This document shows, one piece after another, positions 52,629 to 62,836 of a stretch of DNA of 64,000 nt (positions are counted from its first letter, which is position 1; every line of letters begins with the position of its first letter). The stretch is from Alphaproteobacteria bacterium (GTDB lineage: Bacteria; Pseudomonadota; Alphaproteobacteria; JAEULC01). The notes beneath the pieces are model-generated. The model ran no database searches, was not told the origin of the DNA, and was given only the letters and a program-made list of their open reading frames with translations. The stretch spans positions 1 through 64,000 of the forward strand of contig JADZDN010000434.1 of the NCBI GenBank assembly GCA_020851015.1, in the 5' to 3' direction. Made by a program: the position numbers and the translations under genes.

Positions 52629-52913
52629 CTAGGGCGCGCGCTTGACGGCGATCGTGCCGACCGCGCGGCCGGTGGCGATGTCGAATACGTGCAGCCGCTC
52701 CTCGCCGTCGGGCAGGGCCAAGCGCAGCACCACGCGGTCGCCCTGGATGGCGGTTTCCATCACCTTGCCGCCGGGCGGCAGGGTCAATTCGGCGGTGCCG
52801 AACCCGGCTTCGCCGCCGCGCTTGGCCTGCATCATCAGCCCGCCGGCCAGGACGCCGAAGCCCGCGATCAACAGCACGGTCATCACGCCGACAAGGACCT
52901 TGAGCCCCAGCAT
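52629..52913 (-). CDS. small membrane-anchored protein (DUF6476-like)
   Basis: 94 residues: one N-terminal membrane helix (VLVGVMTVLLIAGFGVLAGGL, about residues 7-27) and a small beta-rich domain (VVLRLALPDGEERLHVFDIATG). Divergent from rluD, an arrangement I associate with Rhodospirillales genomes. Function unknown; 28 bp upstream of threonine aldolase on the same strand. Confidence 0.8.
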   Translation of the reverse strand: MLGLKVLVGVMTVLLIAGFGVLAGGLMMQAKRGGEAGFGTAELTLPPGGKVMETAIQGDRVVLRLALPDGEERLHVFDIATGRAVGTIAVKRAP

Positions 52914-52949
52914 CGATCGGGTTCACTCTCCGGGCAGGACGGCACGCGC

Positions 52950-53933
52950 ATGACGGAAGCTTCGACGACGGGCGGCACGCGGCACCTGGTCGCGGCCGGA
53001 CCCGCCGACGCCGGGGAACGGCTCGACCGGCTGATCGCCGCGCGGGTGACGGGACTGTCGCGCAGCCGCGTCAAGGCGTTGATCCTGGAGGGTCGCGTCG
53101 TTGCCGCCGGCGACGGCGGGGCGACGATAACGGACCCCTCCCAGCGGGTCAAACCAGGGCAGAATTTCGCCGTGCTGGTGCCCGATCCGGCTTCCGCCGC
53201 GCCCGGCGCGCAGCCCCTGGCGCTCGACATCGTGTACGAGGACGACGACCTGATCGTGATCGACAAGCCGCCCGGCATGGTCGTCCATCCCGCGCCCGGC
53301 AACGCCGACCGGACCCTGGTCAACGCCCTGCTGGCGCATTGCGGAGACAGTCTTTCCGGCATCGGCGGGGTGAAGCGTCCGGGGATCGTCCACCGCCTGG
53401 ACAAGGACACCAGCGGGCTTCTGGTGGCGGCGAAGAACGACCTGGCCCATGCCGCGCTGTCGCGCCAGTTCGCCGACCGCAGCATCGAACGGCTGTACCG
53501 CGCGGTGGTCTGGGGCGTGCCGCCGCGCGCCATGGGCGAAATTGCCGGCGCGATCGGCCGCGATCCGCGCAACCGCAAGCGCATGGCGGTCGTTAGCAGG
53601 GGCGGGAAGCCCGCCCTGACGCACTATCGCGTGGTCCGGCGCCTGGGCGGCGGTGCCGCCAGTCTGGTCGAGCTGAAGCTTGCCACCGGCCGCACGCATC
53701 AGATCCGGGTCCACCTGGCGGCGATCGGCCATCCCGTCGTCGGCGACCCAGTCTATTCGGGCCGGCATGGGCGGGGCCGGACCGGGCCGGGCGCCGCGGC
53801 GTCAGCCGCCCTGGGACGCCAAGCGCTGCATGCCGCCGTACTCGGATTTTCGCACCCGCGAACGGGAACGACTTGCAGGTTTGAATCGCATATACCAAGT
53901 GATATCAATATCTTAATAGAATCTTTCGAATAA
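52950..53933 (+). CDS. rluD: RluA/RluD-family 23S rRNA pseudouridine synthase
   Basis: 327 residues: an N-terminal S4-type RNA-binding domain (about 18-90, LSRSRVKALI), then the catalytic domain with HRLDKDTSGLLV (catalytic Asp) and LATGRTHQIRVHL. ATG at 52950. The last dozen codons (after RFESHIPSD) are markedly AT-rich compared with the rest and grade into the rpoH control region. Immediately upstream of rpoH, a common alphaproteobacterial order. Confidence 0.93.
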   Translation: MTEASTTGGTRHLVAAGPADAGERLDRLIAARVTGLSRSRVKALILEGRVVAAGDGGATITDPSQRVKPGQNFAVLVPDPASAAPGAQPLALDIVYEDDDLIVIDKPPGMVVHPAPGNADRTLVNALLAHCGDSLSGIGGVKRPGIVHRLDKDTSGLLVAAKNDLAHAALSRQFADRSIERLYRAVVWGVPPRAMGEIAGAIGRDPRNRKRMAVVSRGGKPALTHYRVVRRLGGGAASLVELKLATGRTHQIRVHLAAIGHPVVGDPVYSGRHGRGRTGPGAAASAALGRQALHAAVLGFSHPRTGTTCRFESHIPSDINILIESFE

Positions 53934-53952
53934 TCCGAAGATAAATTATAGT
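53924..53952 (+). promoter_or_regulatory. candidate rpoH promoter in an AT-rich island
   Basis: TATAGT (53947-53952) matches five of six -10 bases, with a weak -35 (TTTCGA, 53924-53929) 17 bp upstream, within the AT-rich stretch ending rluD. It lies 92 bp before the rpoH start. The poor -35 suggests an activator or an alternative sigma factor. Confidence 0.4.
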
Positions 53953-54043
53953 TTAGTCGCGCGGTGGGGAATTTGGGGCTAGCGTTAGGCCCATGATCGG
54001 CTTGGCTAACAAGGCCGGGTCCAAGGTTGCAGGAGGTAGTCCG

Positions 54044-54928
54044 ATGAGCAGCGCAAGGGCGCTCCCCGTGGTCGGGTCGGAAGGGGGTCTCTCCCGCTAT
54101 CTGCAGGAGATCCGCCAGTTCCCCATGCTGACGCCGGAGGAGGAGTTCGTGCTGGCCAAGCGCTGGCGCGAGCACAACGACACCGAGGCCGCGCACAGGC
54201 TGGTCACCAGCCACCTGCGCCTGGTCGCGAAGATCGCGATGGGCTATCGCGGCTACGGCCTGCCGGTCAGCGAACTGATTTCCGAGGGCAATGTCGGGAT
54301 GATGCAGGCGGTCAAGCGCTTCGAGCCGGACCGTGGCTTCCGCCTGGCGACCTACGCGATGTGGTGGATCCGCGCGGCGATCCAGGAATACATCCTGCAC
54401 TCCTGGTCCCTGGTGAAGATGGGCACGACGGCGGCGCAGAAGAAGCTGTTCTTCAACCTGCGCAAGCTCAAGGGCCAGATGAAGGAGATCGACGAGGGCG
54501 ACCTGCCGCCCGAGAGCGTCAAGAAGATCGCCGAACGGCTGGACGTGACCGAGGACGACGTGGTGCAGATGAACCGCCGCCTCGCCGCGCCCGACCACTC
54601 CCTGAACGCGCCGGTCCGCCAGGAAGGCGAGGGCGAATGGCAGGACTGGCTGGTCGATCCGTCCGAAAGCCAGGAAACGCGCCTGGCCGACAGCGAGGAG
54701 CTCGACAAGCGCGCGCAGCTCCTGGCGGATGCGATGAAGACCTTGAACCAGCGCGAGCGCCACATCCTCGAGCAGCGGCGGCTGAAGGACGAGCCGGCCA
54801 CGCTGGAGGACCTGAGCCAGGAATACGGCATCTCGCGCGAGCGCGTGCGCCAGATCGAGGTTCGCGCCTTCGAGAAGCTGCAGAAGGCGATCAAGTCCGC
54901 CGCCCAGCGCGAGAAGCTGGACGCCTAG
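54044..54928 (+). CDS. rpoH: RNA polymerase heat-shock sigma factor RpoH (sigma-32)
   Basis: 294-residue sigma-70-family factor. Region 2 (YAMWWIRAAIQEYILHSWSL), the RpoH box (QKKLFFNLRKLK) and region 4 HTH (LSQEYGISRERVRQIEVRAF) are clear. ATG at 54044 is preferred over one at 53993 because AGGAGGT lies 6 bp upstream. Controls chaperone and protease genes in heat shock. Confidence 0.95.
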   Translation: MSSARALPVVGSEGGLSRYLQEIRQFPMLTPEEEFVLAKRWREHNDTEAAHRLVTSHLRLVAKIAMGYRGYGLPVSELISEGNVGMMQAVKRFEPDRGFRLATYAMWWIRAAIQEYILHSWSLVKMGTTAAQKKLFFNLRKLKGQMKEIDEGDLPPESVKKIAERLDVTEDDVVQMNRRLAAPDHSLNAPVRQEGEGEWQDWLVDPSESQETRLADSEELDKRAQLLADAMKTLNQRERHILEQRRLKDEPATLEDLSQEYGISRERVRQIEVRAFEKLQKAIKSAAQREKLDA

Positions 54929-54964
54929 CCGAGTCGGGCCGCACCTAGCCAGCGATCGTTAGGC

Positions 54965-55008
54965 CGCGCGGCGGCAATAACCCGTAACCCGCGGGGCGCC
55001 GCCGCGCG
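54965..55008 (+). terminator. probable rpoH terminator hairpin
   Basis: Perfect 11-bp inverted repeat CGCGCGGCGGC (54965-54975) / GCCGCCGCGCG (54998-55008), 36 bp after the rpoH stop, with a 22-nt loop. No U-tract. Stability suggests a transcript 3' end or processing stop. Confidence 0.4.
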
Positions 55009-55028
55009 CCGTGCCCGCCAATCAAGTA

Positions 55029-55058
55029 TTGCCGGCGCTTCCTGCCCGCCCCTATTCT
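55029..55058 (+). promoter_or_regulatory. candidate promoter of the 1094-residue membrane protein gene
   Basis: TTGCCG (55029-55034), 18 bp, TATTCT (55053-55058), each four of six consensus matches, about 50 bp before the ATG. Confidence 0.35.
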
Positions 55059-55107
55059 TTCCTCCGCTCGCCCTTTCGAAACGACAAGGCGTGCTGGGGA
55101 CCAGGGC

Positions 55108-58100
55108 ATGGCGGAGCTGAACCCGGACGACGATGCGTCGCCCGCCGAGAAGGCGGAGGCGCACAAGGACGGTTTTCGCACCAAGCTCGCGGTCGTGATG
55201 GTGCTGACCGCCGTCCTCGGCGCTTTCGCCGCGTTCCGCACGGCCATGGTGGAGCAGGAGACCAAGGTCCTGATGCAGCGCCTTGCGCAGGGACAGCTGT
55301 TCGAGATCACGGAACACCAGCGCCTGTTGAACGAAACCGTACTCAGCACCTTTCTCGGACAACGCAGCGGACAGTACGCGCGGCTCGGCACCGCGCGGAT
55401 GAAGGGCGCCGACGCGTTGCGCGCGACCGACCCCGGCAGCACGAGGCTGATCGACCTGCAGGCCCAGGAGGAGTTCCTCGCCGCGCGCGCCATTCGGCCG
55501 CTTTTCGACTTCGTGGGAGACTACTCGGACAGCAGCCGCAACCTCGATCAGAGCTTGCGTCGATGGATCGGGCCCACGCTGGCAAAGCACGGCTTCGAGA
55601 TTCGTTGGGACGATCCGTTGAAAGCCTCCAAGGTGACGCCCGGCGAGACCCACGGCGGCGTCAAGACGCCCTCGCTGTGGTCGCGCCTCGATGCCAGGAT
55701 TCATGTCGGGCACCAGCGCGTTCTGCTGTTTGCGTCGGCCGTGGTCAGCTTCGTGTTTTCGCTCGTCGCCTTCACCTTCTCCGACCTGCTGCGCGAGGGG
55801 CGCTGGAAGCGGGTGTCGTGCTGGACCGGCGTTGCGACGGCTGCAATCGCCGCGGGGTGCGTTGCCTATCTGGAGCGGGGCTCCTGGTGGGGGATGTTCT
55901 GGCTTGCCGGGGTTGCCGGCCTGGGCGTGTTGGCCGGTGTTTTCTGGTTTGGCCGCGCGCGCGCCCCCGCCACTGAAGGGGCCGGCCACAAGTTCGAGCC
56001 CGCCCACGTTGAACAGCGGACCTTTCCGGGCGTCCATCTGCCCCAGCGTCACGCCGACGACCGCTTCTCGCGCGCGTTGATTCTCGGTATTGCCGTCACC
56101 GTGCTGCTCAGCGCGCTGGTAGGGCTTGGCTACAGCGACGCCGAGTCGGCCGGACAATCGGCGATGAAGGCGGCCGCCGAGCATGAGGTCGACATGTCGG
56201 TCCGCTCCGCGCGCTGGGGGGCGCTCTCGGCCAGCGTTATTCATGATCTCTCGGTCGCGATGGAGCGCCGGGCGCGACGCGCGGCGGTACAGCAGCGCCT
56301 GGATGAGCTTGGGGTCGATGCGCCCGGCATGGTTGCCCAGGCGGATCGCGAGAAGCTGAAGAGCCTTGACCAGTACCTTCCCGAAAAATTGCGATGGGTC
56401 GTCGAAAACGGGATCGACAATACCGATGTTGGAATCGAAGGCGATCCCGAGTTTCCCCACCGCATCGTCTACGAAGTGATGCTGCAGTCCACGGCCAACA
56501 ACATGTGGGAGCCCTTCGCGCTGTGGGATGCCGCGCTTGGCGACAGCCTCGCCATGCACCACAAGACCACGATTTTCCTGTTCACGCTCACCCTCTTCGC
56601 CGTCGCGGTCTATCTGTTCGGTCAGGGACTTGGCATGGGACCGGGCTGGCCGGCCTATACGCTGTCGACGGTCGGCGTCCTGTTCGTCGTTGTCGGGATT
56701 GCCTCCGGCGGCTACGCGCAGGTCTGGCCGGGCCGGCCCGAGACGAGCACGAGCGAGGAGCAGATTCGGATCTGCCGCGTGACCGCGGTCGATGCCGAGA
56801 TTGCGAAGAAGGAGGAGGCGGCCCTCCTCACTTCCCGGCAATTGGCGGCCCGCCTCTACGCCAGGGCGCATGTCTTGGGCCAAGTGGTCCACGCGTCGGC
56901 AAAGTCCGCAAGGGACCCGTACAGCGATCTGATCAACATGCTCTACTGCGCGACGGCGCTGCGACCGGACTTCGTCGCCTCGCTGAGCGAGCTGGCGACC
57001 GCGCGCGCGCGGCAGGGTTCGAAGGAAGTCACGGATACCTACTTCTCGCTGGTCTTGCCGTCGGCGCTGCCGGTGGTCGTCGGCGCCCAGAACAGGGCAT
57101 TGCGCACAATGCGCGAGAACGGTTTCGAGGAATCCGCCAGTATGCTCGCGTCCGCCGCGTTCGACCGGACGGCTTACGCCCTTGACCGGCACCATCAGGG
57201 GAACGTCGAGGAAGGCCAGATGCTGCTGGCCGGCAGCATCGAGATGCTGGAACGCTCCCTTCGGGGCATCGATCTTGCCGGCGACGCGCTGACATCGACC
57301 CTGCCGCTGGTGCGCGCCAATCTCGGATTGGCCCTGCTGGCCAAGGGCGATATCGAGAGCGGTCACGCGATGTACGTGGCTGCACTGAAGGGGGAGCCCG
57401 CCATGTCGCCGCGGCTGCGGGCCTCGGTGGCGACAGATCTCGAGTTGCTGCTGGCGACGCGCCACGCATCGGAGACGGGCGACCGGATCAAGCCGCTTGC
57501 CGAGGAGGTGCGGCGCCTGAAAGAGCTGTTCATCGGGGCCAGCGACGCAGCGCCGCAATTGTCCGGCCCGCCGGTAAAGGTCGGCGGGGTTCGCGTGTCG
57601 GTAACGCCCGGGAACGTCTATCTCGACGCGCAGTTTTCGGGATTCGATTCCAAGCGCGACCGGATCTCCGTCGCGTGGTACGGCCACGATGAGATATGGA
57701 ACACGTGGTACACGCTGCAGGGCGTGACGGGACCCGCAACGGCGAACGACACGCTGGTATCCGTTTCCGACACGGTTTCGTTCTACCGGTCATACTATGC
57801 CCGCGTCGGCTCCTGCCTTGGCCCCGGGCGCTATCGGGCGGAACTCTATGTCAATGGCCGCCAGGTCGACATCGCGGAGAAGGATCGCGAGGTCACGCTC
57901 GCGTATCAGACGGATGTCGGGCGTTTCATCCCCACGAACTTCCATAACTTGAATCTGCGCGCGTGCCGTCCCCCCGGGTGGCTGCGCTGGCAGGAGGTCC
58001 GGAATGCGCCGGAACGCGGCGATGAAATGATCAACGGATTGTTCGCGCCGGGCCAGCAGGGCGTGCGGCCGGCGGTTCTGCTGTTCACTTTTCTCGCGCC

Positions 58101-58392
58101 GCGCGGCAACGAGTCCGAATCGAGACGGCGGGCCGCGGAGCTTCTGGCGCGCGCACGGGCCAGCCTGGTGAAGAAAGGCTGGATCAGGGACAGTTACGAC
58201 ACCAAGCCGTTCGGGTCGGTGGACGGCTGCAAACGAGTCGCGGGGCCGGGCGTGCTCGTCCATCGAATCTGGACCACGACGGAAGGATCGGTGCATATCG
58301 GTATCGCCGTCGGCGGTTCCGCGCCGGGCGATGTGCTTTGTCACGTCATCGAATCGGTCGAGACAATCTACACGCCGTACAAACCATCCTAG
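55108..58392 (+). CDS. large uncharacterised membrane protein with TPR-like C-terminal region
   Basis: 1094 residues, not recognised. Membrane segments are predicted at about 26-46, 204-224, 236-254, 262-282, 322-342, 487-507 and 516-537, leaving two soluble loops (47-200 and 343-485) and a C-terminal domain of about 555 residues on one side of the membrane. That domain begins with helical, TPR-like repeats (about 560-810) and ends in beta-rich sequence (about 815-1094, with DRISVAWYGHDEIWNTWYTL). No catalytic motif is evident. It is monocistronic, between the rpoH hairpin and a MOSC remnant. It might be a sensor or scaffold. Confidence 0.8.
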   Translation: MAELNPDDDASPAEKAEAHKDGFRTKLAVVMVLTAVLGAFAAFRTAMVEQETKVLMQRLAQGQLFEITEHQRLLNETVLSTFLGQRSGQYARLGTARMKGADALRATDPGSTRLIDLQAQEEFLAARAIRPLFDFVGDYSDSSRNLDQSLRRWIGPTLAKHGFEIRWDDPLKASKVTPGETHGGVKTPSLWSRLDARIHVGHQRVLLFASAVVSFVFSLVAFTFSDLLREGRWKRVSCWTGVATAAIAAGCVAYLERGSWWGMFWLAGVAGLGVLAGVFWFGRARAPATEGAGHKFEPAHVEQRTFPGVHLPQRHADDRFSRALILGIAVTVLLSALVGLGYSDAESAGQSAMKAAAEHEVDMSVRSARWGALSASVIHDLSVAMERRARRAAVQQRLDELGVDAPGMVAQADREKLKSLDQYLPEKLRWVVENGIDNTDVGIEGDPEFPHRIVYEVMLQSTANNMWEPFALWDAALGDSLAMHHKTTIFLFTLTLFAVAVYLFGQGLGMGPGWPAYTLSTVGVLFVVVGIASGGYAQVWPGRPETSTSEEQIRICRVTAVDAEIAKKEEAALLTSRQLAARLYARAHVLGQVVHASAKSARDPYSDLINMLYCATALRPDFVASLSELATARARQGSKEVTDTYFSLVLPSALPVVVGAQNRALRTMRENGFEESASMLASAAFDRTAYALDRHHQGNVEEGQMLLAGSIEMLERSLRGIDLAGDALTSTLPLVRANLGLALLAKGDIESGHAMYVAALKGEPAMSPRLRASVATDLELLLATRHASETGDRIKPLAEEVRRLKELFIGASDAAPQLSGPPVKVGGVRVSVTPGNVYLDAQFSGFDSKRDRISVAWYGHDEIWNTWYTLQGVTGPATANDTLVSVSDTVSFYRSYYARVGSCLGPGRYRAELYVNGRQVDIAEKDREVTLAYQTDVGRFIPTNFHNLNLRACRPPGWLRWQEVRNAPERGDEMINGLFAPGQQGVRPAVLLFTFLAPRGNESESRRRAAELLARARASLVKKGWIRDSYDTKPFGSVDGCKRVAGPGVLVHRIWTTTEGSVHIGIAVGGSAPGDVLCHVIESVETIYTPYKPS

Positions 58393-58401
58393 CACGCGGG
58401 A

Positions 58402-58605
58402 AAGCGCGATGCCGACAAATGGACTTTGGCGCGGCGCCGTGGCGCTGTCCTCTTGGAGGCGACGCGCCTCAGCGTGCCGTGCCAGCGGCTGGTCGAGCTG
58501 ACCGGCAAGAAGGTGTTCAAGCCCCTGATCAACCGCTCGGGGCTGAACTGCCGTATATTGACCGGCGGCACGATCCGGCTGGGTGACGCGATCGAGCCAC
58601 TCTGA
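58402..58605 (+). pseudogene. C-terminal remnant of a MOSC-domain protein
   Basis: An open frame ending at TGA 58603-58605 encodes LSVPCQRLVELTG...INRSGLNCRILTGGTIRLGDAIEPL (about 55 recognisable residues), which resembles the C-terminal strand-rich end of MOSC (molybdenum-cofactor sulfurase C-terminal) proteins. The N-terminal two thirds are missing, and no convincing start or ribosome site exists. It sits right after the large membrane protein, probably the scar of a deletion. Confidence 0.5.
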
Positions 58606-58611
58606 TACGCC

Positions 58612-59301
58612 CTATCCGATGCAGGCCAAGAGCGCTCCAAGCTGGCCGACGCGCTGCTGGATGATATCCGCGCGGTTCTGCACATAGCTGCCGGGCTGGC
58701 TCGCCGACCAGCGGCGTGGGCTCGGCAGCGTGGCCGCCAGCAGCGCGGATTCCCGCGCCGTCAATCGCGCCGCCGGCTTGCGGAAATGGTGGCGCGCGGC
58801 GGCCTCGGCGCCATAGACGCCCGGCGCCCATTCCACGATGTTCAGGTAGACCTCGACCTGCCGGCGCTTCGGCCACAGCGCGTCGATCGCGAGCGCGGTC
58901 GCGGCCTCGATTCCCTTGCGCAGGAACCCGCCGCCCGGCCATAGGAACAGGTTGCGCGCGAGCTGCATCGTGATGGTGCTGGCACCGCGCAGCGCGCGGC
59001 CATCCTCGTGCTCGTCGATCGCGTCCTGGATCGCCGCGAAATCGATGCCGTGGTGCAGGCAGAAGCGGTTGTCCTCCGCCGCGATCACCGCGCGCGGCAG
59101 GCTTGCCGAGACCTGGCCAAGCGCGACCGAGGCATGGTCGATGCCGACGCCGTCGCCGAGGCGCAGCAGCATCAGCGGCGTCAGCGGCGGATCGATGAAG
59201 CGGTAGACGAGGATGCCACCCAGCCAGAGGACAAGCAGTGCCAGGGCAAGCAGCTTGATTGTTCGCCACAGAAGGAAGATGGGGCGGCGGGAGTCCGTCA
59301 T
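58612..59301 (-). CDS. mtgA: monofunctional biosynthetic peptidoglycan transglycosylase
   Basis: 229-residue GT51 enzyme polymerising lipid II glycan strands. One N-terminal membrane anchor (LLALALLVLWLGGILVY), the catalytic Glu in AAEDNRFCLHHGID, and the GASTITMQLARNLF and EVYLNIVEWAPGVYGAEAAA motifs are all present. Length fits MtgA. The periplasmic domain follows the anchor. Confidence 0.94.
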   Translation of the reverse strand: MTDSRRPIFLLWRTIKLLALALLVLWLGGILVYRFIDPPLTPLMLLRLGDGVGIDHASVALGQVSASLPRAVIAAEDNRFCLHHGIDFAAIQDAIDEHEDGRALRGASTITMQLARNLFLWPGGGFLRKGIEAATALAIDALWPKRRQVEVYLNIVEWAPGVYGAEAAARHHFRKPAARLTARESALLAATLPSPRRWSASQPGSYVQNRADIIQQRVGQLGALLACIG

Positions 59302-59326
59302 CTATTCGCCCCGCATCGGTGCGCAT

Positions 59327-59535
59327 TCAACGAAGCGTCTCGGGATCGATTCCCGCCAACTTCAGCAGATGGCGCTGAAGACCGGTCTTCAGGGGCTTGT
59401 GCCATGAATCGGGATCGAGAGGCGCGCCGGATTGCCTGCCTTGCCGTAGACCTGATGACTGCCCTGGATGCGCAACAGCATCCAGCCGTCGCCTTTGACG
59501 AGGCGGGCAAGCTCCCGTCCCGTCAGCGACTTCAC
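59327..59535 (-). pseudogene. hicA: HicA toxin gene, frameshifted
   Basis: The frame starting GTG at 59535 encodes a HicA N-terminus (LTGRELARLVKGDGWMLLRI then GSHQVY with the catalytic His) but stops after 48 residues at 59389. The missing C-terminus (HKPLKTGLQRHLLKLAGI) continues in another frame to 59327. One base appears to be lost near 59401-59404, at the HG/HK junction. The start overlaps the hicB stop (GTGA). Translation as written gives a truncated, probably inactive mRNA interferase; sequencing error or programmed frameshift is possible. Confidence 0.75.
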
Positions 59536-59735
59536 ACGGCGATTTCCAGGATCTGATCACCCGGCTGCGCCGAATCCGTCGATGGCTGAACGCTCAGGCA
59601 GCCCTCGATCGCTTCCCGGACGTTGGCCATCAACTCTTCCATGGTATCGCCCTGCGTCGCGCAACCAGGCAGCGCCGGCACTTCGGCCCAGAAGCCGCCC
59701 TCTTCCGCCTTGTGGACGATGACCTTGAGTTTCAT
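59532..59735 (-). CDS. hicB: HicB-like antitoxin
   Basis: 67-residue HicB-family protein: the N-terminal pseudo-RNase-H fold is recognised by [22 protein letters not shown] and the [15 protein letters not shown] helix. It lacks an extended DNA-binding tail, like short HicB proteins. Order hicB then hicA is reversed from many loci. Intact, whereas its toxin partner is frameshifted. Confidence 0.87.
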   Translation of the reverse strand: MKLKVIVHKAEEGGFWAEVPALPGCATQGDTMEELMANVREAIEGCLSVQPSTDSAQPGDQILEIAV

Positions 59736-59802
59736 CTCGCCGACCTGAGTTCAACAGGACCGCTTTTCATAACATAGGAGTGGGGCCGCGTCATTCCTAC
59801 CC

Positions 59803-61098
<1,296 letters not shown>

Positions 61099-61145
61099 CA
61101 GGCAAACTCCCTTCAACTAGCCATGCAGATATAAAGTAACGCCGG

Positions 61146-62309
61146 TCAGACCGCGACCGCCGCGCCGTCGCGCCAGCAATGGCTGCAGCCCTGGCGCCGC
61201 GCCTCGGCGGCGGAGTCCGGTGCCTTCTCCAGCCCGGCCACCGTGGTCCATCCCTCGCCGCGCAGCCGCGCACCCACGTCCTGCGCGGTATCGAGGGGCA
61301 GGAAGACGCGCCGCGGCGCGGGCGGCGGCGGCAAGGCCGGGGCGATCGCGTCCATGAACAGGGTGAAGCCGGTGGACGGCTCGGCGCCCGCCGCCATGTA
61401 GCGCCCGCCGCGCCCCAATTCGCCATGCACGCCGCGGGCGAAGAAGGTGAAGCTGACGCCGCTGTCGTATTCGAACCCGCGCATCTCCACCGGGTCGATC
61501 GTCAGCGTCAGCGCGGGCATGGCGCGGCGCACCAGCGCCACCACCTCGGCCAGCCGGTCGCGCTCGGCCGCGGCCGCCGGCGGCAGGTCGAGGCGCCCCA
61601 GCCCCGCCAGCGCCGTGCCGGCCGCGCCGGTGGCGCGCAGCAGCGCGGTGAAGGTCGGGATCGCGCGCGCCTCGGCGCCCGCCAGCGCTGCCTCGACGGC
61701 GGCGATATCCTTGCGGTCGAGCGCGGCGCGCAGGCCGTCGACCTGGGCCGGCCGCAGCCCCAGCGCCTCGGCCAGGTGCGGCACCAGGGTCGGCACGCAC
61801 AGGTCGACCGACAGGCCGGCGACCCCGATCGCCTCCAGCGCGCCGGCGCCCAGCACCACCGCCTCGGCGTCGGCGGCGGCCGAGGACGCGCCGATCACCT
61901 CGGCGCCGACCTGCTCGAACTGCCGGGTCGGGCGAAGCTGGGTGCCGCGCACCCGCAGCACCTCGCCGGCATAGCACAGGCGCAGCGGACGCGGCGCGCG
62001 CGCCAGGCGCGTGCGGGCGATGCGCGCGACCTGGGGGGTGATGTCGGGCCTGACCCCCATCATGCGCTGCGACACCGGGTCCATCAGGCGGAAGCAGTGC
62101 TGGCGCAGCGCGGCGCCGATGCCGCTCAGCAGCGATTCCTCGAACTCGACCAGCGGCGGCTTGACCAGCGCATAGCCCTGGGCGGCGAAGCGGGCGACCA
62201 GCCGGGCGACCAGCATGGACTCGTGCCCGGCCTCCGGCGGCAGGCCGTCGGCCAAGCCGGCGGGCAACAGCTTGCCGCCCGGATCGCTGAAGGGCTGCGG
62301 GTCGTCCAT
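61146..62309 (-). CDS. hisZ: ATP phosphoribosyltransferase regulatory subunit HisZ
   Basis: 387-residue HisRS-like paralogue that activates short-form HisG. The N-terminal part resembles class II synthetase core (VKPPLVEFEESLL, MGVRPDITPQVARI, RLCYAGEVLRV) but lacks the full catalytic histidyl motifs. ATG at 62309 (MDDPQPFSDPGG). HisG is not nearby. hisZ-purA adjacency is common in alphaproteobacteria. Confidence 0.93.
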   Translation of the reverse strand: MDDPQPFSDPGGKLLPAGLADGLPPEAGHESMLVARLVARFAAQGYALVKPPLVEFEESLLSGIGAALRQHCFRLMDPVSQRMMGVRPDITPQVARIARTRLARAPRPLRLCYAGEVLRVRGTQLRPTRQFEQVGAEVIGASSAAADAEAVVLGAGALEAIGVAGLSVDLCVPTLVPHLAEALGLRPAQVDGLRAALDRKDIAAVEAALAGAEARAIPTFTALLRATGAAGTALAGLGRLDLPPAAAAERDRLAEVVALVRRAMPALTLTIDPVEMRGFEYDSGVSFTFFARGVHGELGRGGRYMAAGAEPSTGFTLFMDAIAPALPPPPAPRRVFLPLDTAQDVGARLRGEGWTTVAGLEKAPDSAAEARRQGCSHCWRDGAAVAV

Positions 62310-62419
62310 GGTTCGCGTCCATCGCGCCGGGGCGAGGGCCGCAATGGCCCGCCGGCCTCTCGCCAAGACCCCGGCAGCGCGGGTTGTCTATAGAATCCAG
62401 GGCGAAAGGGCAATCGCGC

Positions 62420-62448
62420 TTGCGGGCGGGCGCGGTCTTGGCTAGGTT
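62420..62448 (+). promoter_or_regulatory. candidate tRNA-Ser promoter
   Basis: TTGCGG (62420-62425), 17 bp, TAGGTT (62443-62448), about 60 bp before the tRNA. It is the only plus-strand promoter-like pair in the 199-bp gap after the hisZ start. Confidence 0.3.
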
Positions 62449-62508
62449 CCGCCGCCTGCCGGCCCCCCGGGCCCGGTCCAAGCGGCCGGGTCGGCCGGAA
62501 AGCCCCGC

Positions 62509-62600
<92 letters not shown>

Positions 62601-62799
62601 AACCCCTACATGCCTCGAGACATCCGGTAGTCTCCGCGCGCTCCCAGCATCGGCATCGGGGGGATGTCGCTGTGTAGCGGACCGATCGACACCGGCCAGG
62701 CTGACGAAAGCAGCGCCGCGCCGCAGCGCCGCGTCCAGCTCTCCTGGAACGCGTTCGGCTCGGCCGGCGTCGATGCCTGGCGGGCCGATGCGCAGCGCC

Positions 62800-62827
62800 T
62801 TGGCATTCCGGCCAGCCCCGCTATAGT
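62800..62827 (+). promoter_or_regulatory. near-consensus promoter, GST transcript almost leaderless
   Basis: TTGGCA (62800-62805), 16 bp, TATAGT (62822-62827); each hexamer matches five of six consensus bases. The GST start codon is only 9 bp after the -10, so the mRNA would start at or a few bases before the ATG. Confidence 0.6.
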
Positions 62828-62836
62828 GCCGCGCCC

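Noticed and set aside
54925..57687. Minus-strand open frame of about 920 codons antisense to the orphan membrane protein
   Set aside because: The plus frame has membrane helices, a ribosome site and a normal start; the minus frame has neither motifs nor a plausible start.
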